A stretch of DNA of 64,000 nt from Thermoanaerobaculia bacterium (GTDB lineage: Bacteria; Acidobacteriota; Thermoanaerobaculia; Multivoradales; Multivoraceae). This document shows positions 23,620 through 32,518 of this stretch, piece by piece. A program made the translations under genes and the position numbers. The notes under the pieces are model-generated. The model did no database searches. It was given only the letters and a program-made list of their open reading frames with translations, and had not been told where the DNA came from. Each line of letters starts with the position of its first letter. The stretch's first letter is position 1. The DNA is taken from the NCBI GenBank assembly GCA_022826745.1, contig JAJDUI010000029.1, positions 18,497-82,496 of the forward strand. Direction: 5' to 3'.

Positions 23620-26106
23620 CTACGGGTAGTACCCCGACATGGTCCGCACCTCGGCGTCGCGGGCGTCGACCTCGACCCGCACCACCCGAAACTCGCTCTC
23701 GGGCTTGCTGCTCGTCGACTGATAGGTGAGCAGATAGCGGTTTCGCAGTTCCCGTTCGATCCGCGCGTAGATGGCGTCGAGTTGGCTGATCCCGTCGATG
23801 AAGAAGGCCTGACCACCAGTCTCTTCCGCGATGCGTTCGAGCACCCGCCGCGTCGTTCGGTCCGCGGCAGCTTCCCGGAGGCCGATGGCGTAGATCGTCA
23901 CGCCTGAACGCTGCGCGGTCTCCAGGGCGCTCTCGAACGTGAACGAGCTGTTCTCGTCCCTGCCGTCGGACAGGAGGAGAAGCGCCTTCTGGCCGCTGAT
24001 GCCGTCGAAGTAGCTCAGGGCGTACACCAGACTGTCGTAGAGCGAGGTCGTGCCGGTGGCCTTGAGGCCGGAAAGCGCACGCGCGAGCTGGCCCCTGTCC
24101 TTCGTGAAGCGGCTCTCGACCCGCGCCCGGTTGGCGAAGGCGAGGACCGCCATCCGGTCCCTGGGCTCGAGCGTGTTGTCGACGAAGCGCTGGGCCGCGG
24201 CCCGGACCTGGCCGATCGAGTCCTGCATCGAAGCCGACGTGTCGATCAGGAGGCCGGCGTGGAAGGGCGTGTCGTCGACCCAGTCGAATCGGCGAACCGT
24301 CTGCTGAACGCCGTCTTCGGTGATGCGGAAGCGATCCTGCTCCAGCTCCGGAATCGGGCGCCCCCGCTCGTCGACGACGCTGGCGAAGAGCTCGACGTAC
24401 TGCACGTCGATTCGCTCGATCGGGTTCGGGCTGTTGATGAAGACGACGTCCTCGGTGCTGCTGCCGTCGGCCAGGAACGCGGCCGCGCGGAGGTAGGTCA
24501 GGTTCGGACCGTCGAGCACGATCGGCTGCACCCACGGCGGCTGGTAGAGCGTCGCGATCCGTTCTTCCCCCAGGAACAGTTCGAGGCGCTCGATCTCCTC
24601 GCCGTCCGGCACGGCGACTTCGACGACCGCCTGCGTGCTCTGCAGGTACTGCTCGCCTGAACGCGGTTCGATGAACCGGGCGCGGAAACGCTGCCCGCCG
24701 CGGTTGACCGACATCTCGTCCGACGCGACGACCTTGCCGTCCTTGAGGCCTTCCACGCGGATCCGGTGCTCGGTCGGGTGCGAACCGAGGTTCAGTTCCA
24801 CGCCGAACGGCGGCCGCCGCTTGCGCAGGATCTCGCGGCCGTCGAGCGAGAAGGCGACGGCGTCGAAGTCGCCGATCGCATGGGTGGAGAAACGGACCAT
24901 GCCGACCCGCAGGCGCTCATCCCGGGGCGGCACGAGGCGAAGCAGGCGTTCGCCGCGGGCCGCGGCCTGGTTGGCCTCAGCCAGAGCCGGGAAGGTCTCC
25001 AGGATGGTCTTCCGCAGCGATTGCGCCTCCTCGAGGTTCGGAACGTCGATCGTCTCGTTGACGACGGCGAACTGCTGGCCGAAGACATCTTCGATCTTGA
25101 GCCGGATCTGGACCTCGCCGGGCCGGAGGTATCGCGTGAAGACGAGCGGGACGGCGTCCTCCTCTTCGCCGCTCGCGGGCAACTCGAAGCGGTAGCGGAA
25201 CGTCTCGAACAGGCTGTCGTCGCGGATCACCTCGCCCGTCATCTGGAAGCTGTGGTACTCGCGTTCCTGGAAGCTCCTGCGGCCGGCGCTCGGCCCCGGC
25301 ACCATGACCAGGCCGTGAGTCACGGTCCGTGTCTGGTTTCGGCCCGGGAAGTCCCACTCGAGGTCGACGTCGAACCGGGCCGCGTCCACCGGCAGGTCGG
25401 TGTTGAAGGCGGCGAAGGTCGCGAGCCACTCCTCGGGCGGCTCGGGCGGTCCGGACACCTCCTCGATCACCCCGCTGCTGGAGAGATCCCGCTGGACCGC
25501 CTGGGCGGCCCATCCGAACCACTCGTCCCCGCAGAGAACGGCGATGTTCGTGGTGGGCAGCCCGCGGCGCGAGATGGGGCGGCGAACGGCGCTGTCGTGC
25601 CAGAACACGTAGGGCCGGTTGCGGCTCGTGGCCAGAAAGATGACGACGAAGTGGCGCGCCGTGCGGTCGCTGCCGCCGTAGAACCAGATCTCCAGCTCGC
25701 TGGTCCGCGAAAGGCAGTAGGCGGCGGTCCGGCCGTCCGGGAGGACGAAGCGCCCCGGCGGTCCGTTCAGGAGGTAGAACAGGGCTCGGGCGTCTTCCAG
25801 CGTGCCCCACTGGGAGAGGGCGGCGTCCACCCGGTCCTCCCACAGCACCTGCAACTCGTTGAGCGGCGTTCTCGGCTCGGGGTCGCGAGCCTTCCAGAAG
25901 GCCTGGATGAACGCCTCGCGGCGGTAGTCCTCGGGCAGGCTGACGAAGAACTCGCGTTCCTCGTCGCTGATCAGCGGGCCGACCCGCTCCAGCCAGCGGA
26001 CGAAGCGTGTGTCCAGCGGGCGCGGACTCGGGGCGTCCTGCGCGGCGGCCGCCGAGAAGAGCAGCGACGCGGCGAGAGCGGATGCGATCCTGGTTCGAGC
26101 GTTCAT
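23620..26106 (-). CDS. Exported GWxTD-domain and von Willebrand factor A-domain protein
   Basis: The 828-residue protein has a signal peptide (about 1-22). Residues about 30-120 match the GWxTD domain pattern (SDEEREFFVSLPEDYRREAF, QAFWKARDP...NELQVLWEDRV). A middle beta-rich region follows. The C-terminal 300 residues form a VWFA-related domain preceded by VVDERGRPIPELEQDRFRI, the lead-in typical of the acidobacterial VWFA-related family. The metal-ion-dependent adhesion site is intact as DTSASM (Asp622, Ser624, Ser626), with later TTS and DGRDE. It should be a periplasmic or surface protein binding other proteins; its role is unknown. The combination of both domains in one chain points to Acidobacteriota. 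Confidence 0.88.
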   Translation of the reverse strand: MNARTRIASALAASLLFSAAAAQDAPSPRPLDTRFVRWLERVGPLISDEEREFFVSLPEDYRREAFIQAFWKARDPEPRTPLNELQVLWEDRVDAALSQWGTLEDARALFYLLNGPPGRFVLPDGRTAAYCLSRTSELEIWFYGGSDRTARHFVVIFLATSRNRPYVFWHDSAVRRPISRRGLPTTNIAVLCGDEWFGWAAQAVQRDLSSSGVIEEVSGPPEPPEEWLATFAAFNTDLPVDAARFDVDLEWDFPGRNQTRTVTHGLVMVPGPSAGRRSFQEREYHSFQMTGEVIRDDSLFETFRYRFELPASGEEEDAVPLVFTRYLRPGEVQIRLKIEDVFGQQFAVVNETIDVPNLEEAQSLRKTILETFPALAEANQAAARGERLLRLVPPRDERLRVGMVRFSTHAIGDFDAVAFSLDGREILRKRRPPFGVELNLGSHPTEHRIRVEGLKDGKVVASDEMSVNRGGQRFRARFIEPRSGEQYLQSTQAVVEVAVPDGEEIERLELFLGEERIATLYQPPWVQPIVLDGPNLTYLRAAAFLADGSSTEDVVFINSPNPIERIDVQYVELFASVVDERGRPIPELEQDRFRITEDGVQQTVRRFDWVDDTPFHAGLLIDTSASMQDSIGQVRAAAQRFVDNTLEPRDRMAVLAFANRARVESRFTKDRGQLARALSGLKATGTTSLYDSLVYALSYFDGISGQKALLLLSDGRDENSSFTFESALETAQRSGVTIYAIGLREAAADRTTRRVLERIAEETGGQAFFIDGISQLDAIYARIERELRNRYLLTYQSTSSKPESEFRVVRVEVDARDAEVRTMSGYYP

Positions 26107-26164
26107 CGGCGTTTCGTCGTCCGATTCTGCAACGAATCGTTCCCGCTGCCGATTCCGCGATCTT

Positions 26165-26214
26165 CTGCTGGGTGCGCGGGTCCTCTGACCCGCTGCCGGC
26201 GTAGCCGGCCAGAA
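26165..26214. repeat. Dispersed palindromic repeat, copy B
   Basis: TGCTGGGT leads into a perfect 7-bp hairpin GCGGGTC-CTCT-GACCCGC (26176-26193), followed by a second short palindrome GCCGGC-GTA-GCCGGC and CCAGAAG. Nearly the same first hairpin, with a TTCT loop, occurs at 37271-37288. This copy lies in the 133-base gap between two minus-strand genes. Confidence 0.75.
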
Positions 26215-26239
26215 GTCGCGCGGCGAAGCGGCGACCGCA

Positions 26240-26983
26240 TCAATGGCCCGAGCGTCCGCGCTTGCGCACCCCTCGCGCGACGGAAACCAGCACCATCAGC
26301 CCGAGGACTCCCGCCACGAGGCCGAGGTCCTGCTTCAGCCACGCTCTCGGGCCGAGGCCGCCGACGACGACCTGATCGACCATCCGCAGGAACAGGAACG
26401 TCGCGGCGATGAGCAACGGGGAGTTGTACTCCCGGAGGGCGACCGTCCGCCAACTGAAGCGGGTTTCCGGGGGCAGCCACAAGCGGGGCCGGGGCCAGAA
26501 GGCCGGCGTTCGCTCCGACCAGCGGCGGTGGATCGCGCCGAAACGCTCGTCGAGGAAGCGCTCCTCGGCGGCGATCACCCGTTCGTAGAGCAACCAGTAG
26601 ACGAGCAGGGCCACGACGACGAACCACCACGACTTCAGGGCCAGCGCGAAGCCCGTCAGCACGAAGAGGTTGCCGAGGTAGACCGGGTGCCGGCAGAGCG
26701 AGTACATGCCGGTCACGTTCAGGTGGCTGGCGCTCGGCGCCCTGACGCTCCGGGTCGAAGCGCCTGGAGGCGCGCAACCCAGCGCCGCCCACCGCACTCC
26801 GAGTCCGAGCAGCGACACGAGGAGACATAGCGCGAGCCAGCCCAATCCCGGGTCCGCGGGCAGTACCGCCGACCGCCGCTCGAGGATCGCGAACCCGGCG
26901 GCAGGCAGCAGGAACACGACGAACAGGCTCCGGTAGCGGAACAGGAAGAGGCCCTGGTCGGCAAGCCGCCGGCCGTCGTTCAT
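26240..26983 (-). CDS. ICMT/PEMT-type membrane methyltransferase, possibly lipid A phosphate methyltransferase
   Basis: The 247-residue membrane protein has five or six helices and the conserved methyltransferase core LNVTGMYSLCRHPVYLGNL. It continues to YERVIAAEERFLDERFG, the SAM-binding region of isoprenylcysteine-carboxyl/phospholipid methyltransferases. The N-V-T-G-x-Y-S-x-x-R-H-P-x-Y pattern with a preceding ST.SV stretch also resembles the LmtA-type lipid A 1-phosphate methyltransferase. It overlaps the upstream ArnT-like gene by four bases (ATGA). That coupling to a probable lipid A sugar transferase supports a role in lipid A capping. A generic phospholipid or protein methyltransferase remains possible. 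Confidence 0.75.
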   Translation of the reverse strand: MNDGRRLADQGLFLFRYRSLFVVFLLPAAGFAILERRSAVLPADPGLGWLALCLLVSLLGLGVRWAALGCAPPGASTRSVRAPSASHLNVTGMYSLCRHPVYLGNLFVLTGFALALKSWWFVVVALLVYWLLYERVIAAEERFLDERFGAIHRRWSERTPAFWPRPRLWLPPETRFSWRTVALREYNSPLLIAATFLFLRMVDQVVVGGLGPRAWLKQDLGLVAGVLGLMVLVSVARGVRKRGRSGH

Positions 26984-28695
26984 CTCTCGGTCCTGGCGGC
27001 CGCGGCAACACGGGAGGCCGCTTCCGGAGTCGTCAGCAGGACGTGTCCCTGCTCTGGATCGTGGTCGCGGGCGACCTCGACCAGGTCGAGAGGAGGCGAA
27101 AGACGCTCCAGGTTGTCCCTTTCGATGAGCAGCCAGACGGGACGGTCCGTGCGGGCGACGAAGCGCCGCAGGGCCTCCTCGTCGCCCTGGTCGTGGGCCA
27201 GTGTGCCGCCGTGGAGGTCGACCGCGAACCGGCCGGTGTAGAAGATGAAGGCGGCATCGGGAACAGGATAGATCGCGTACGGTTCGCCGGGTTCAGCCCA
27301 CTGGACCAGGTCGACGGAGAGGGCCCGGGCCGACTTGAAGGCGTCACCCAGCGGCAGCAGCCGCACGGCGGTTGCCGACATGGTGAGTCCGAGGCCGGTC
27401 GCGAGGCAAGCGATCAGCAGGTCGGGCCGCCGGCGGGCCGCCAGGTACAGGCCGATCAGACTCGCGACGAGAGGGATGGCGGCAACCGCCTGAAGCGAGG
27501 CGATGGTTCCTTCAGGGAGCGAACCGTCGGGGAGGTCCGCCGCCGCGCCCGGCGCCGCCAGCACGATGACCCCGAAGAGAAGCGGCACGGCCGCCGCCGA
27601 GGCCAGGAATGCCGCGCGGTAGCGCGGCCAGCCATCCCGGATCGCGAGTACGCCGTGGGCCGTCAGTATCGCCAGCGGCGCCGCGAGCGCCAGCAGGTAG
27701 ACGGTCCGCTTGCCGCCGGACACGCTGAAGAAGACGAACGTGCTGGCGATCCAGACCAGGAGGAATCGGACCGCCCGGGCTTCGCGGCTTGCCGGATCGC
27801 GGCGGGAGCGGCGGAAGGCCGCGTAGATCGCAACCGGCGCCAGCAGCGTCCAGGGGGCGAACGTGCCGGGCAGGGTCTGGAAGTAGTAGTGCCAGGGCCG
27901 GGGGTGGTAGGTCGCCTCGGCGTACCGGGACACGGTCTGGTCGAGGATCAGGGCGTCGAAATAGGACTTTCCGGCAAGCCAGACCGCCGGCCCGAACCAG
28001 GCCAGGACGATCGCGGCCCAGAGCAGCAGACCGCGTCCCAGCCGGAGGTCGGCGACGCCGGCCCGGTCGCGCTCGAGCGCGAGCCAGGTGACGACCGCGA
28101 GGAGCGGCACGATCAGCCCGACCGGTCCCTTGGCCAGGGTGGCCAGGCCCAGGCAGGCGAAGAACAGCAGGTTGGCGGCGTGGCGGCCGGGGCGCCGGGC
28201 CGGATCGTCGATTGCCCACGACCGGCCGTTGGCCCAGAACAGGATGGCGAGCAGTTCCAGGAAGGTCAGCGTCATGTCGATCTGGCCGACCCGTCCGTTC
28301 CACATCACCAGTGCCGCGGTCAGGAAGACCGGCGCCGCCAGCCAGGCTGTCCTCCGGCCGAACAGCCGCCCGGCGAGCGCGAAGACGACGAGCACGGAGC
28401 CGATGCCCGCGAGCAGCGACGGCAGACGGGCCGCCACCTCGTCGACGCCGCCGCGCAGGGCGCCGAACAGGGCGATGTTCCAGAAATGGAGCGGCGGCTT
28501 GTGGTCGTATCTCTCGCCGTTCAGGCGGGGCACCAGGAAGTGCTCGATCGCCCGCGGCTCGAGCAGCATTTCCCGGGCGACCTCGGCATAGCGCGGTTCG
28601 TCGGGGTTCCAGAGATCGCGGCTGCCGATGCCGGGCAGCAGCACGGCGGCGGCTGCGGCGGCGAGGACGAGGTAGGGAAGCAGGCGTCCTCGCAC
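26980..28695 (-). CDS. GT39/GT83-family membrane glycosyltransferase (ArnT-like)
   Basis: The 571-residue protein has about a dozen membrane helices. The first periplasmic loop carries the acidic motif WNPDEPRYAEVAREML (Asp32, Glu33), and H.KPPLHFW follows near residue 65. Both are hallmarks of the ArnT/PMT superfamily, which uses undecaprenyl-phosphate sugars. ArnT moves aminoarabinose to lipid A phosphate; the actual sugar here is unknown. The C-terminal 120 residues form a soluble domain. The start is a GTG. It is coupled to the methyltransferase gene by a four-base overlap, suggesting joint modification of the same envelope lipid. Confidence 0.85.
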   Translation of the reverse strand: MRGRLLPYLVLAAAAAAVLLPGIGSRDLWNPDEPRYAEVAREMLLEPRAIEHFLVPRLNGERYDHKPPLHFWNIALFGALRGGVDEVAARLPSLLAGIGSVLVVFALAGRLFGRRTAWLAAPVFLTAALVMWNGRVGQIDMTLTFLELLAILFWANGRSWAIDDPARRPGRHAANLLFFACLGLATLAKGPVGLIVPLLAVVTWLALERDRAGVADLRLGRGLLLWAAIVLAWFGPAVWLAGKSYFDALILDQTVSRYAEATYHPRPWHYYFQTLPGTFAPWTLLAPVAIYAAFRRSRRDPASREARAVRFLLVWIASTFVFFSVSGGKRTVYLLALAAPLAILTAHGVLAIRDGWPRYRAAFLASAAAVPLLFGVIVLAAPGAAADLPDGSLPEGTIASLQAVAAIPLVASLIGLYLAARRRPDLLIACLATGLGLTMSATAVRLLPLGDAFKSARALSVDLVQWAEPGEPYAIYPVPDAAFIFYTGRFAVDLHGGTLAHDQGDEEALRRFVARTDRPVWLLIERDNLERLSPPLDLVEVARDHDPEQGHVLLTTPEAASRVAAAARTER

Positions 28696-28755
28696 GGATC
28701 GAATCCTGCCACAGGGGAATCGGCGACCGCCGTTCGCCGCCGCCGTGCGCGGCGA

Positions 28756-28761
28756 TAAGGT
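28756..28761 (+). promoter_or_regulatory. Candidate -10 element (TAAGGT) for the metallolyase/permease operon
   Basis: GATAAGGTACC in the divergent region between the ArnT-like gene and the metallolyase gene repeats the TAAGGTAC seen at 21142. A leader of about 85 bases would then include the repeat hairpin at 28807-28824. Confidence 0.35.
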
Positions 28762-28802
28762 ACCCGTTCCGTAGACAGGTCGTTGACAGCCATCAGGGCG
28801 GA

Positions 28803-28832
28803 GGATGCCGGCCGGAAGGCCGGCGCACAGAC
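28803..28832. repeat. Dispersed palindromic repeat, copy E
   Basis: A perfect 7-bp hairpin GCCGGCC-GGAA-GGCCGGC occupies 28807-28824 and has a GNRA-type tetraloop if transcribed. It is followed by GCACAGACT. It lies in the leader region of the metallolyase gene. Confidence 0.75.
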
Positions 28833-28853
28833 TAAAGAGAGAGGACTCAGGCG

Positions 28854-29942
28854 ATGGGCCAGCTACCGAAGTCCGTGACGATCACGGACGACACGATGAG
28901 AGAGGGTCTGCAGATCGAGAGCGCCGACATTCCGGTCGAGGACAAGCTGCGGCTGCTCGACGCGCTGGGCGAGACCGGCGCCAGGGTGATCTCGATCGGT
29001 TCCTACGCGCACCCCAAGTGGACGCCGCAGATGGCCTGCATCGACGAGATCGCCGAGCGCTTCGTGCCCAGGCCGGGTGTCCGCTACACCGCGGCGATCT
29101 TCAACAAGATCGGATTCGATCGTGCTGACCGCTGGTATCCGAAGCTCGACGTGCGGCAGCGCCGCATCGGCACCCACGTCGAACTCTGCGACACCTTCGC
29201 CCGCCGGAACTACAACGCGACCCAGGCGCAGCAGATCGAACGCATTCCGGCCGCGATCGAGATGGCTCGGGCGCGCGGCTTCGAGACCGGGGCCGTGGCG
29301 ATCGGCAACCCGTTCGGATCGAACTTCGAGGGAGCGTTCTCGCTGGAGCAGCGCATGGACCTGCTGGCGCTGATGATCGACCGCTGGCATGAAGCCGGCT
29401 TCCAGGTCACCCGCTGTTCGATCATCGAGGCGATGGGCTGGAACATGCCGCACACCGTGCGGGAAACGCTCCTCGCGATCCGGGAGCGCTGGCCCGAGAT
29501 CACGGACTTCCACTGTCACCTGCACAACACCCGTGGGGCGGCCATGGTCAGCTACTACGAGGCGCTCAAACTGGGCGTGCGCGAGTTCGACACGTCGATC
29601 GGCGGCATGGGCGGTTGCCCCTACTGTGGCAACGGCCGCGCCGCGGGTCATGTGCCGACGGAGGACTTCGTCGACTTCTGCCACGAGCTGGGGATCGAGA
29701 CCGGTTACCGGCTCGACAAGCTGATCGAAGCGGCACAGATCGCGGAGGAGGTGGTCGGCCACCCGCTCTGGGGCCATGTCTCCAAGGCGGGACCGCGGCC
29801 GCGCGGCGACGGTGATCTCTACCCGCGGCAGATGCCCTTCGTCGAGACGCTCGACGAGGCCTCCCACTTCCGCAACGGGCCGCCGGTCTACGCGGGTCAA
29901 CGCTCGCCCTGGCGGCCCGACTCCGCCCTCTACCAGGCATGA
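28854..29942 (+). CDS. DRE-TIM metallolyase, HMG-CoA lyase-like
   Basis: The 362-residue TIM-barrel protein has the opening metal/catalytic motif DDTMREGLQ (Asp13, Arg16, Glu17) and the metal ligands His222 and His224 in CHLHNTRG. A glycine-rich loop with a cysteine, GGMGGCPYCGNG (Cys255), matches the catalytic-cysteine loop of HMG-CoA lyases. The family cleaves or condenses acyl-CoA substrates via an enolate; HMG-CoA lyase or a close relative is most likely, but substrate choice is uncertain. Its stop overlaps the start of the permease gene (ATGA), linking it to transport. An AGAGAGG ribosome site precedes the ATG. Confidence 0.85.
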   Translation: MGQLPKSVTITDDTMREGLQIESADIPVEDKLRLLDALGETGARVISIGSYAHPKWTPQMACIDEIAERFVPRPGVRYTAAIFNKIGFDRADRWYPKLDVRQRRIGTHVELCDTFARRNYNATQAQQIERIPAAIEMARARGFETGAVAIGNPFGSNFEGAFSLEQRMDLLALMIDRWHEAGFQVTRCSIIEAMGWNMPHTVRETLLAIRERWPEITDFHCHLHNTRGAAMVSYYEALKLGVREFDTSIGGMGGCPYCGNGRAAGHVPTEDFVDFCHELGIETGYRLDKLIEAAQIAEEVVGHPLWGHVSKAGPRPRGDGDLYPRQMPFVETLDEASHFRNGPPVYAGQRSPWRPDSALYQA

Positions 29943-31714
29943 GCGCCGCGGCAAAGGGCAAGGGCGGGCAGGTCCGCTACGAGGTGGACGGGCGACCGCC
30001 GACTCTCCTCGCGGCGACGATGGGCCTGCAGTACGCGACCCTCTGCGTGGCCGGAATCGTGATCACGCCGGCGATCATCGTCCGGGCCGCCGGGGGCAGC
30101 GACGAGTACCTGGCCTGGGCGGTGTTCGCAGCCATCTTCGTAAGCGGCATCACCACGATCCTGCAGGCGGTCCGTCTCTGGCGGATCGGCGCCGGCTTCA
30201 TCCTGCTCATGGGCACTTCGGGGGCGTTCATCGCCGTCAGCATCGCCGCTCTGAGCCAGGGCGGACCCATGCTCTTGGCCAAGCTGGTCATTGTCTCGTC
30301 GCTGTTCCAGTTCCTGCTCTCCGCCCGGCTCCTGCTGCTCCGAAGGTTGTTCACGACGACCGTCACGGGCACGGTCATCATGCTGATCTCGGTCAGCGTG
30401 ATGCCGATCGTGTTCGACCAGTTGACCCTGGTTCCCGAAGATGCTTCTCCTGCGGCCGCTCCGATCACGTTCATCGTGGCCGTGGCGGTCATGGCCGGCT
30501 TCGGCCTTCGGGCCAGGGGGATCGGGCGGCTCTGGGCGCCGGTAGCGGGCGTCGTGGCCGGCTCGATCGCTGCCGCGTTTCTCGGGCTCTACGACTTCGA
30601 GCAGGTGGCCGCGGCGGCGTGGATCGGCGCTCCCGCCGGCGGCTGGCCCGGCTTCGACCTGTCCTTCGGACCGGCCTTCTGGGCGTTGCTGCCGGGCTTC
30701 GTCATCGTGACGCTGATCGGCGCGGTCGAGACGATCGGCGATGCGGTCGGCATCCAGCGGGTGTCCTGGCGGACGCCGCGAGCGCCCGACTACCGGGCGG
30801 TGCAGGGCGCCGTCGCCGCGGATGGACTCGGCAACCTGCTCTCGGGCATCGCCGGCACCGTGCCGAACACGACGTACTCCAGCAGCATTTCGGTCACGGA
30901 ACTCACGGGCGTTGCCTCGCGCCGGGTGGGGATGTGGATCGGGATCATCTTCATCGGTCTGGCTTTCCTGCCCAAGGCGCTCTCCCTGATCCTCGCGATT
31001 CCCGGTCCGGTCGTCGGCGCCTACGTGCTCGTGCTGATCGCCATCCTGTTCGTGCTCGGCGCGCGCATCGCCGGTCACGGGGGGATCGACTACCGCAAGG
31101 CCCTGGTGATCGGCGTGTCCTTCTGGATCGGGGTCGGCTTCGAGAACGACCTGATCTTCAGCGACCAGCTCGGCGGCTGGGCGGCGTCGGTCCTGGGCAA
31201 CGGCATGACCGCCGGCGGCCTGACCGCCATCGGCCTGACCGCGTTCCTCGAGTGGACCGGCCCGCGCCGCCGCCGGCTCGCGGTCGAGGTGAACGCCGCC
31301 TCGGGCCCACGGATCGGCGGCTTTCTCCGGAGTCTGGCGGAACGGGCGCGGTGGACGCCGGAGGCCTGCGATCGCCTCTGGTCGGCGGGCGAGGAGGCGT
31401 TGCTCAGCCTGGTCGGCCTCGACGAGGAGGAGGGCGGCCGGAAGCGCAGTCTTCTCGTCGTCGCGCGAGTCGACCGTCAGACGGCCGAGCTCGAGTTCAT
31501 CGCGGCTCCAGGTGGCCGCAACATCGAAGACCGGTTGGTCGTCATGGCGCCCGATGCCCCCGTTCCGATCGAGAACGAGCTGTCGCTGCGGCTGCTGCGG
31601 CACGTGTCGACCTCGGTGCAGCACCAGCAGTACCACGACACGGACGTCCTCACGGTCATCGTCAGCAGCGACAGCCAGGAACCGACGGGTCAGGTGGACA
31701 CGGCGGGAATCTAG
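29939..31714 (+). CDS. NCS2 (SLC23) xanthine/uracil-type permease with an extra C-terminal regulatory-like domain
   Basis: The 591-residue protein has about 14 membrane helices in residues 25-440. NCS2 signatures include GLQYATLCVAGIVITPAII, the ETIGDAVG motif (substrate-site glutamate, ALVETIGD-like) and NTTYSSSISV. The family is a proton- or sodium-linked importer of nucleobases, urate or related compounds. Beyond the last helix there are about 150 soluble residues that normal NCS2 proteins lack. These include WTPEACDRLWSAGEEALLSLV and ENELSLRLLRHVSTSV, reminiscent of the N-box helix of RsbW-type anti-sigma kinases, but the match is weak. It is coupled to the metallolyase gene and followed by GPP34 and STAS genes. 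Confidence 0.85.
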   Translation: MSAAAKGKGGQVRYEVDGRPPTLLAATMGLQYATLCVAGIVITPAIIVRAAGGSDEYLAWAVFAAIFVSGITTILQAVRLWRIGAGFILLMGTSGAFIAVSIAALSQGGPMLLAKLVIVSSLFQFLLSARLLLLRRLFTTTVTGTVIMLISVSVMPIVFDQLTLVPEDASPAAAPITFIVAVAVMAGFGLRARGIGRLWAPVAGVVAGSIAAAFLGLYDFEQVAAAAWIGAPAGGWPGFDLSFGPAFWALLPGFVIVTLIGAVETIGDAVGIQRVSWRTPRAPDYRAVQGAVAADGLGNLLSGIAGTVPNTTYSSSISVTELTGVASRRVGMWIGIIFIGLAFLPKALSLILAIPGPVVGAYVLVLIAILFVLGARIAGHGGIDYRKALVIGVSFWIGVGFENDLIFSDQLGGWAASVLGNGMTAGGLTAIGLTAFLEWTGPRRRRLAVEVNAASGPRIGGFLRSLAERARWTPEACDRLWSAGEEALLSLVGLDEEEGGRKRSLLVVARVDRQTAELEFIAAPGGRNIEDRLVVMAPDAPVPIENELSLRLLRHVSTSVQHQQYHDTDVLTVIVSSDSQEPTGQVDTAGI

Positions 31715-31747
31715 GGGAGCGCATCCTTCCCGAGCGCTTCCTTCCTG

Positions 31748-31753
31748 TAGGAT
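31748..31753 (+). promoter_or_regulatory. Candidate -10 element (TAGGAT) before the GPP34 gene
   Basis: TAGGAT lies 52 bases before the GTG start at 31806 in the 91-base gap after the permease gene. It could serve the GPP34 and STAS genes as a separate unit. Confidence 0.3.
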
Positions 31754-31805
31754 TCCGCAGTGGATGTGACCTCTCCGTGAAACGAACTGCGAGCCCCAAC
31801 CTCAC

Positions 31806-32483
31806 GTGAGTCAGAACCCCCACCTGACCTTCGTGGAGGAGATCCTGCTTCTTCTCCTGGACGACGAATCCGGCGCGATGAAGCGCGTTGCGCCCAACGT
31901 GATGGAGCTCCTGGTCGCCGGCGCGATCCTGATGGACCTCGCGCTGCGCGGACGCCTGGATTGCGACCTCCAGCGGCTCGTCGTCGTCGATTCGACGCCG
32001 GTGGGCGAGGAGATTCTCGACGGCCCGCTGGCGGAGATCGCGGAAGCCGCCGACGAGGCCGATGCCCGCACCTGGGTGGTGCGGCTCTCGGCCCGGAGCA
32101 AGCAGGTCCAGGAGGCGGCCCTCGCGCGCCTGGTCGAGCGGGGCATCCTCCGGGTCGAGGATCGGAGCTTCCTGTGGGTCTTCGGCAGCCGTCGCTATCC
32201 GATGATCGACGACCGGGAGGAGCGGGAGGTCAAGCTGCGGATCCTCGACGTGCTCCTGAGCGACCGGATTCCCGCGCCCAGGGACGTTGCCCTGATTTGC
32301 CTGGCCGATGCGTCGAACGCTTTCCAGGTCATCCTGAGCCCGCAGGAGTTGCGGCACGCCGCGGCCCGGATCGAACTCGTGCGGGGCTTCGATCTGATCG
32401 GCCAGGCGATGGGCCGGGCGATCCAGAAGTCCGTTCAGGACATTGCCGCCGCGACGGCGACGGCGCATCATCCGTTCTACTGA
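31806..32483 (+). CDS. GPP34 (Golgi phosphoprotein 3-like) family protein
   Basis: The 225-residue soluble protein starts LTFVEEILLLLLDDESGAM, the conserved opening of GPP34/GOLPH3-fold proteins. It continues with the helical ELLVAGAILMDLALRGRLDCD segment and a VVVDSTPVGEEILDGPLAEI stretch. In eukaryotes the family binds phosphoinositides on Golgi membranes; bacterial members are widespread with unknown function, probably membrane-lipid binding. The start is a GTG without a visible Shine-Dalgarno site, so it is less certain than the frame. It lies between the modified NCS2 permease and a STAS gene. Confidence 0.82.
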   Translation: MSQNPHLTFVEEILLLLLDDESGAMKRVAPNVMELLVAGAILMDLALRGRLDCDLQRLVVVDSTPVGEEILDGPLAEIAEAADEADARTWVVRLSARSKQVQEAALARLVERGILRVEDRSFLWVFGSRRYPMIDDREEREVKLRILDVLLSDRIPAPRDVALICLADASNAFQVILSPQELRHAAARIELVRGFDLIGQAMGRAIQKSVQDIAAATATAHHPFY

Positions 32484-32518
32484 GTCAAACCAGAGACGCG
32501 AAGAGAAGAGGTGAGTAC

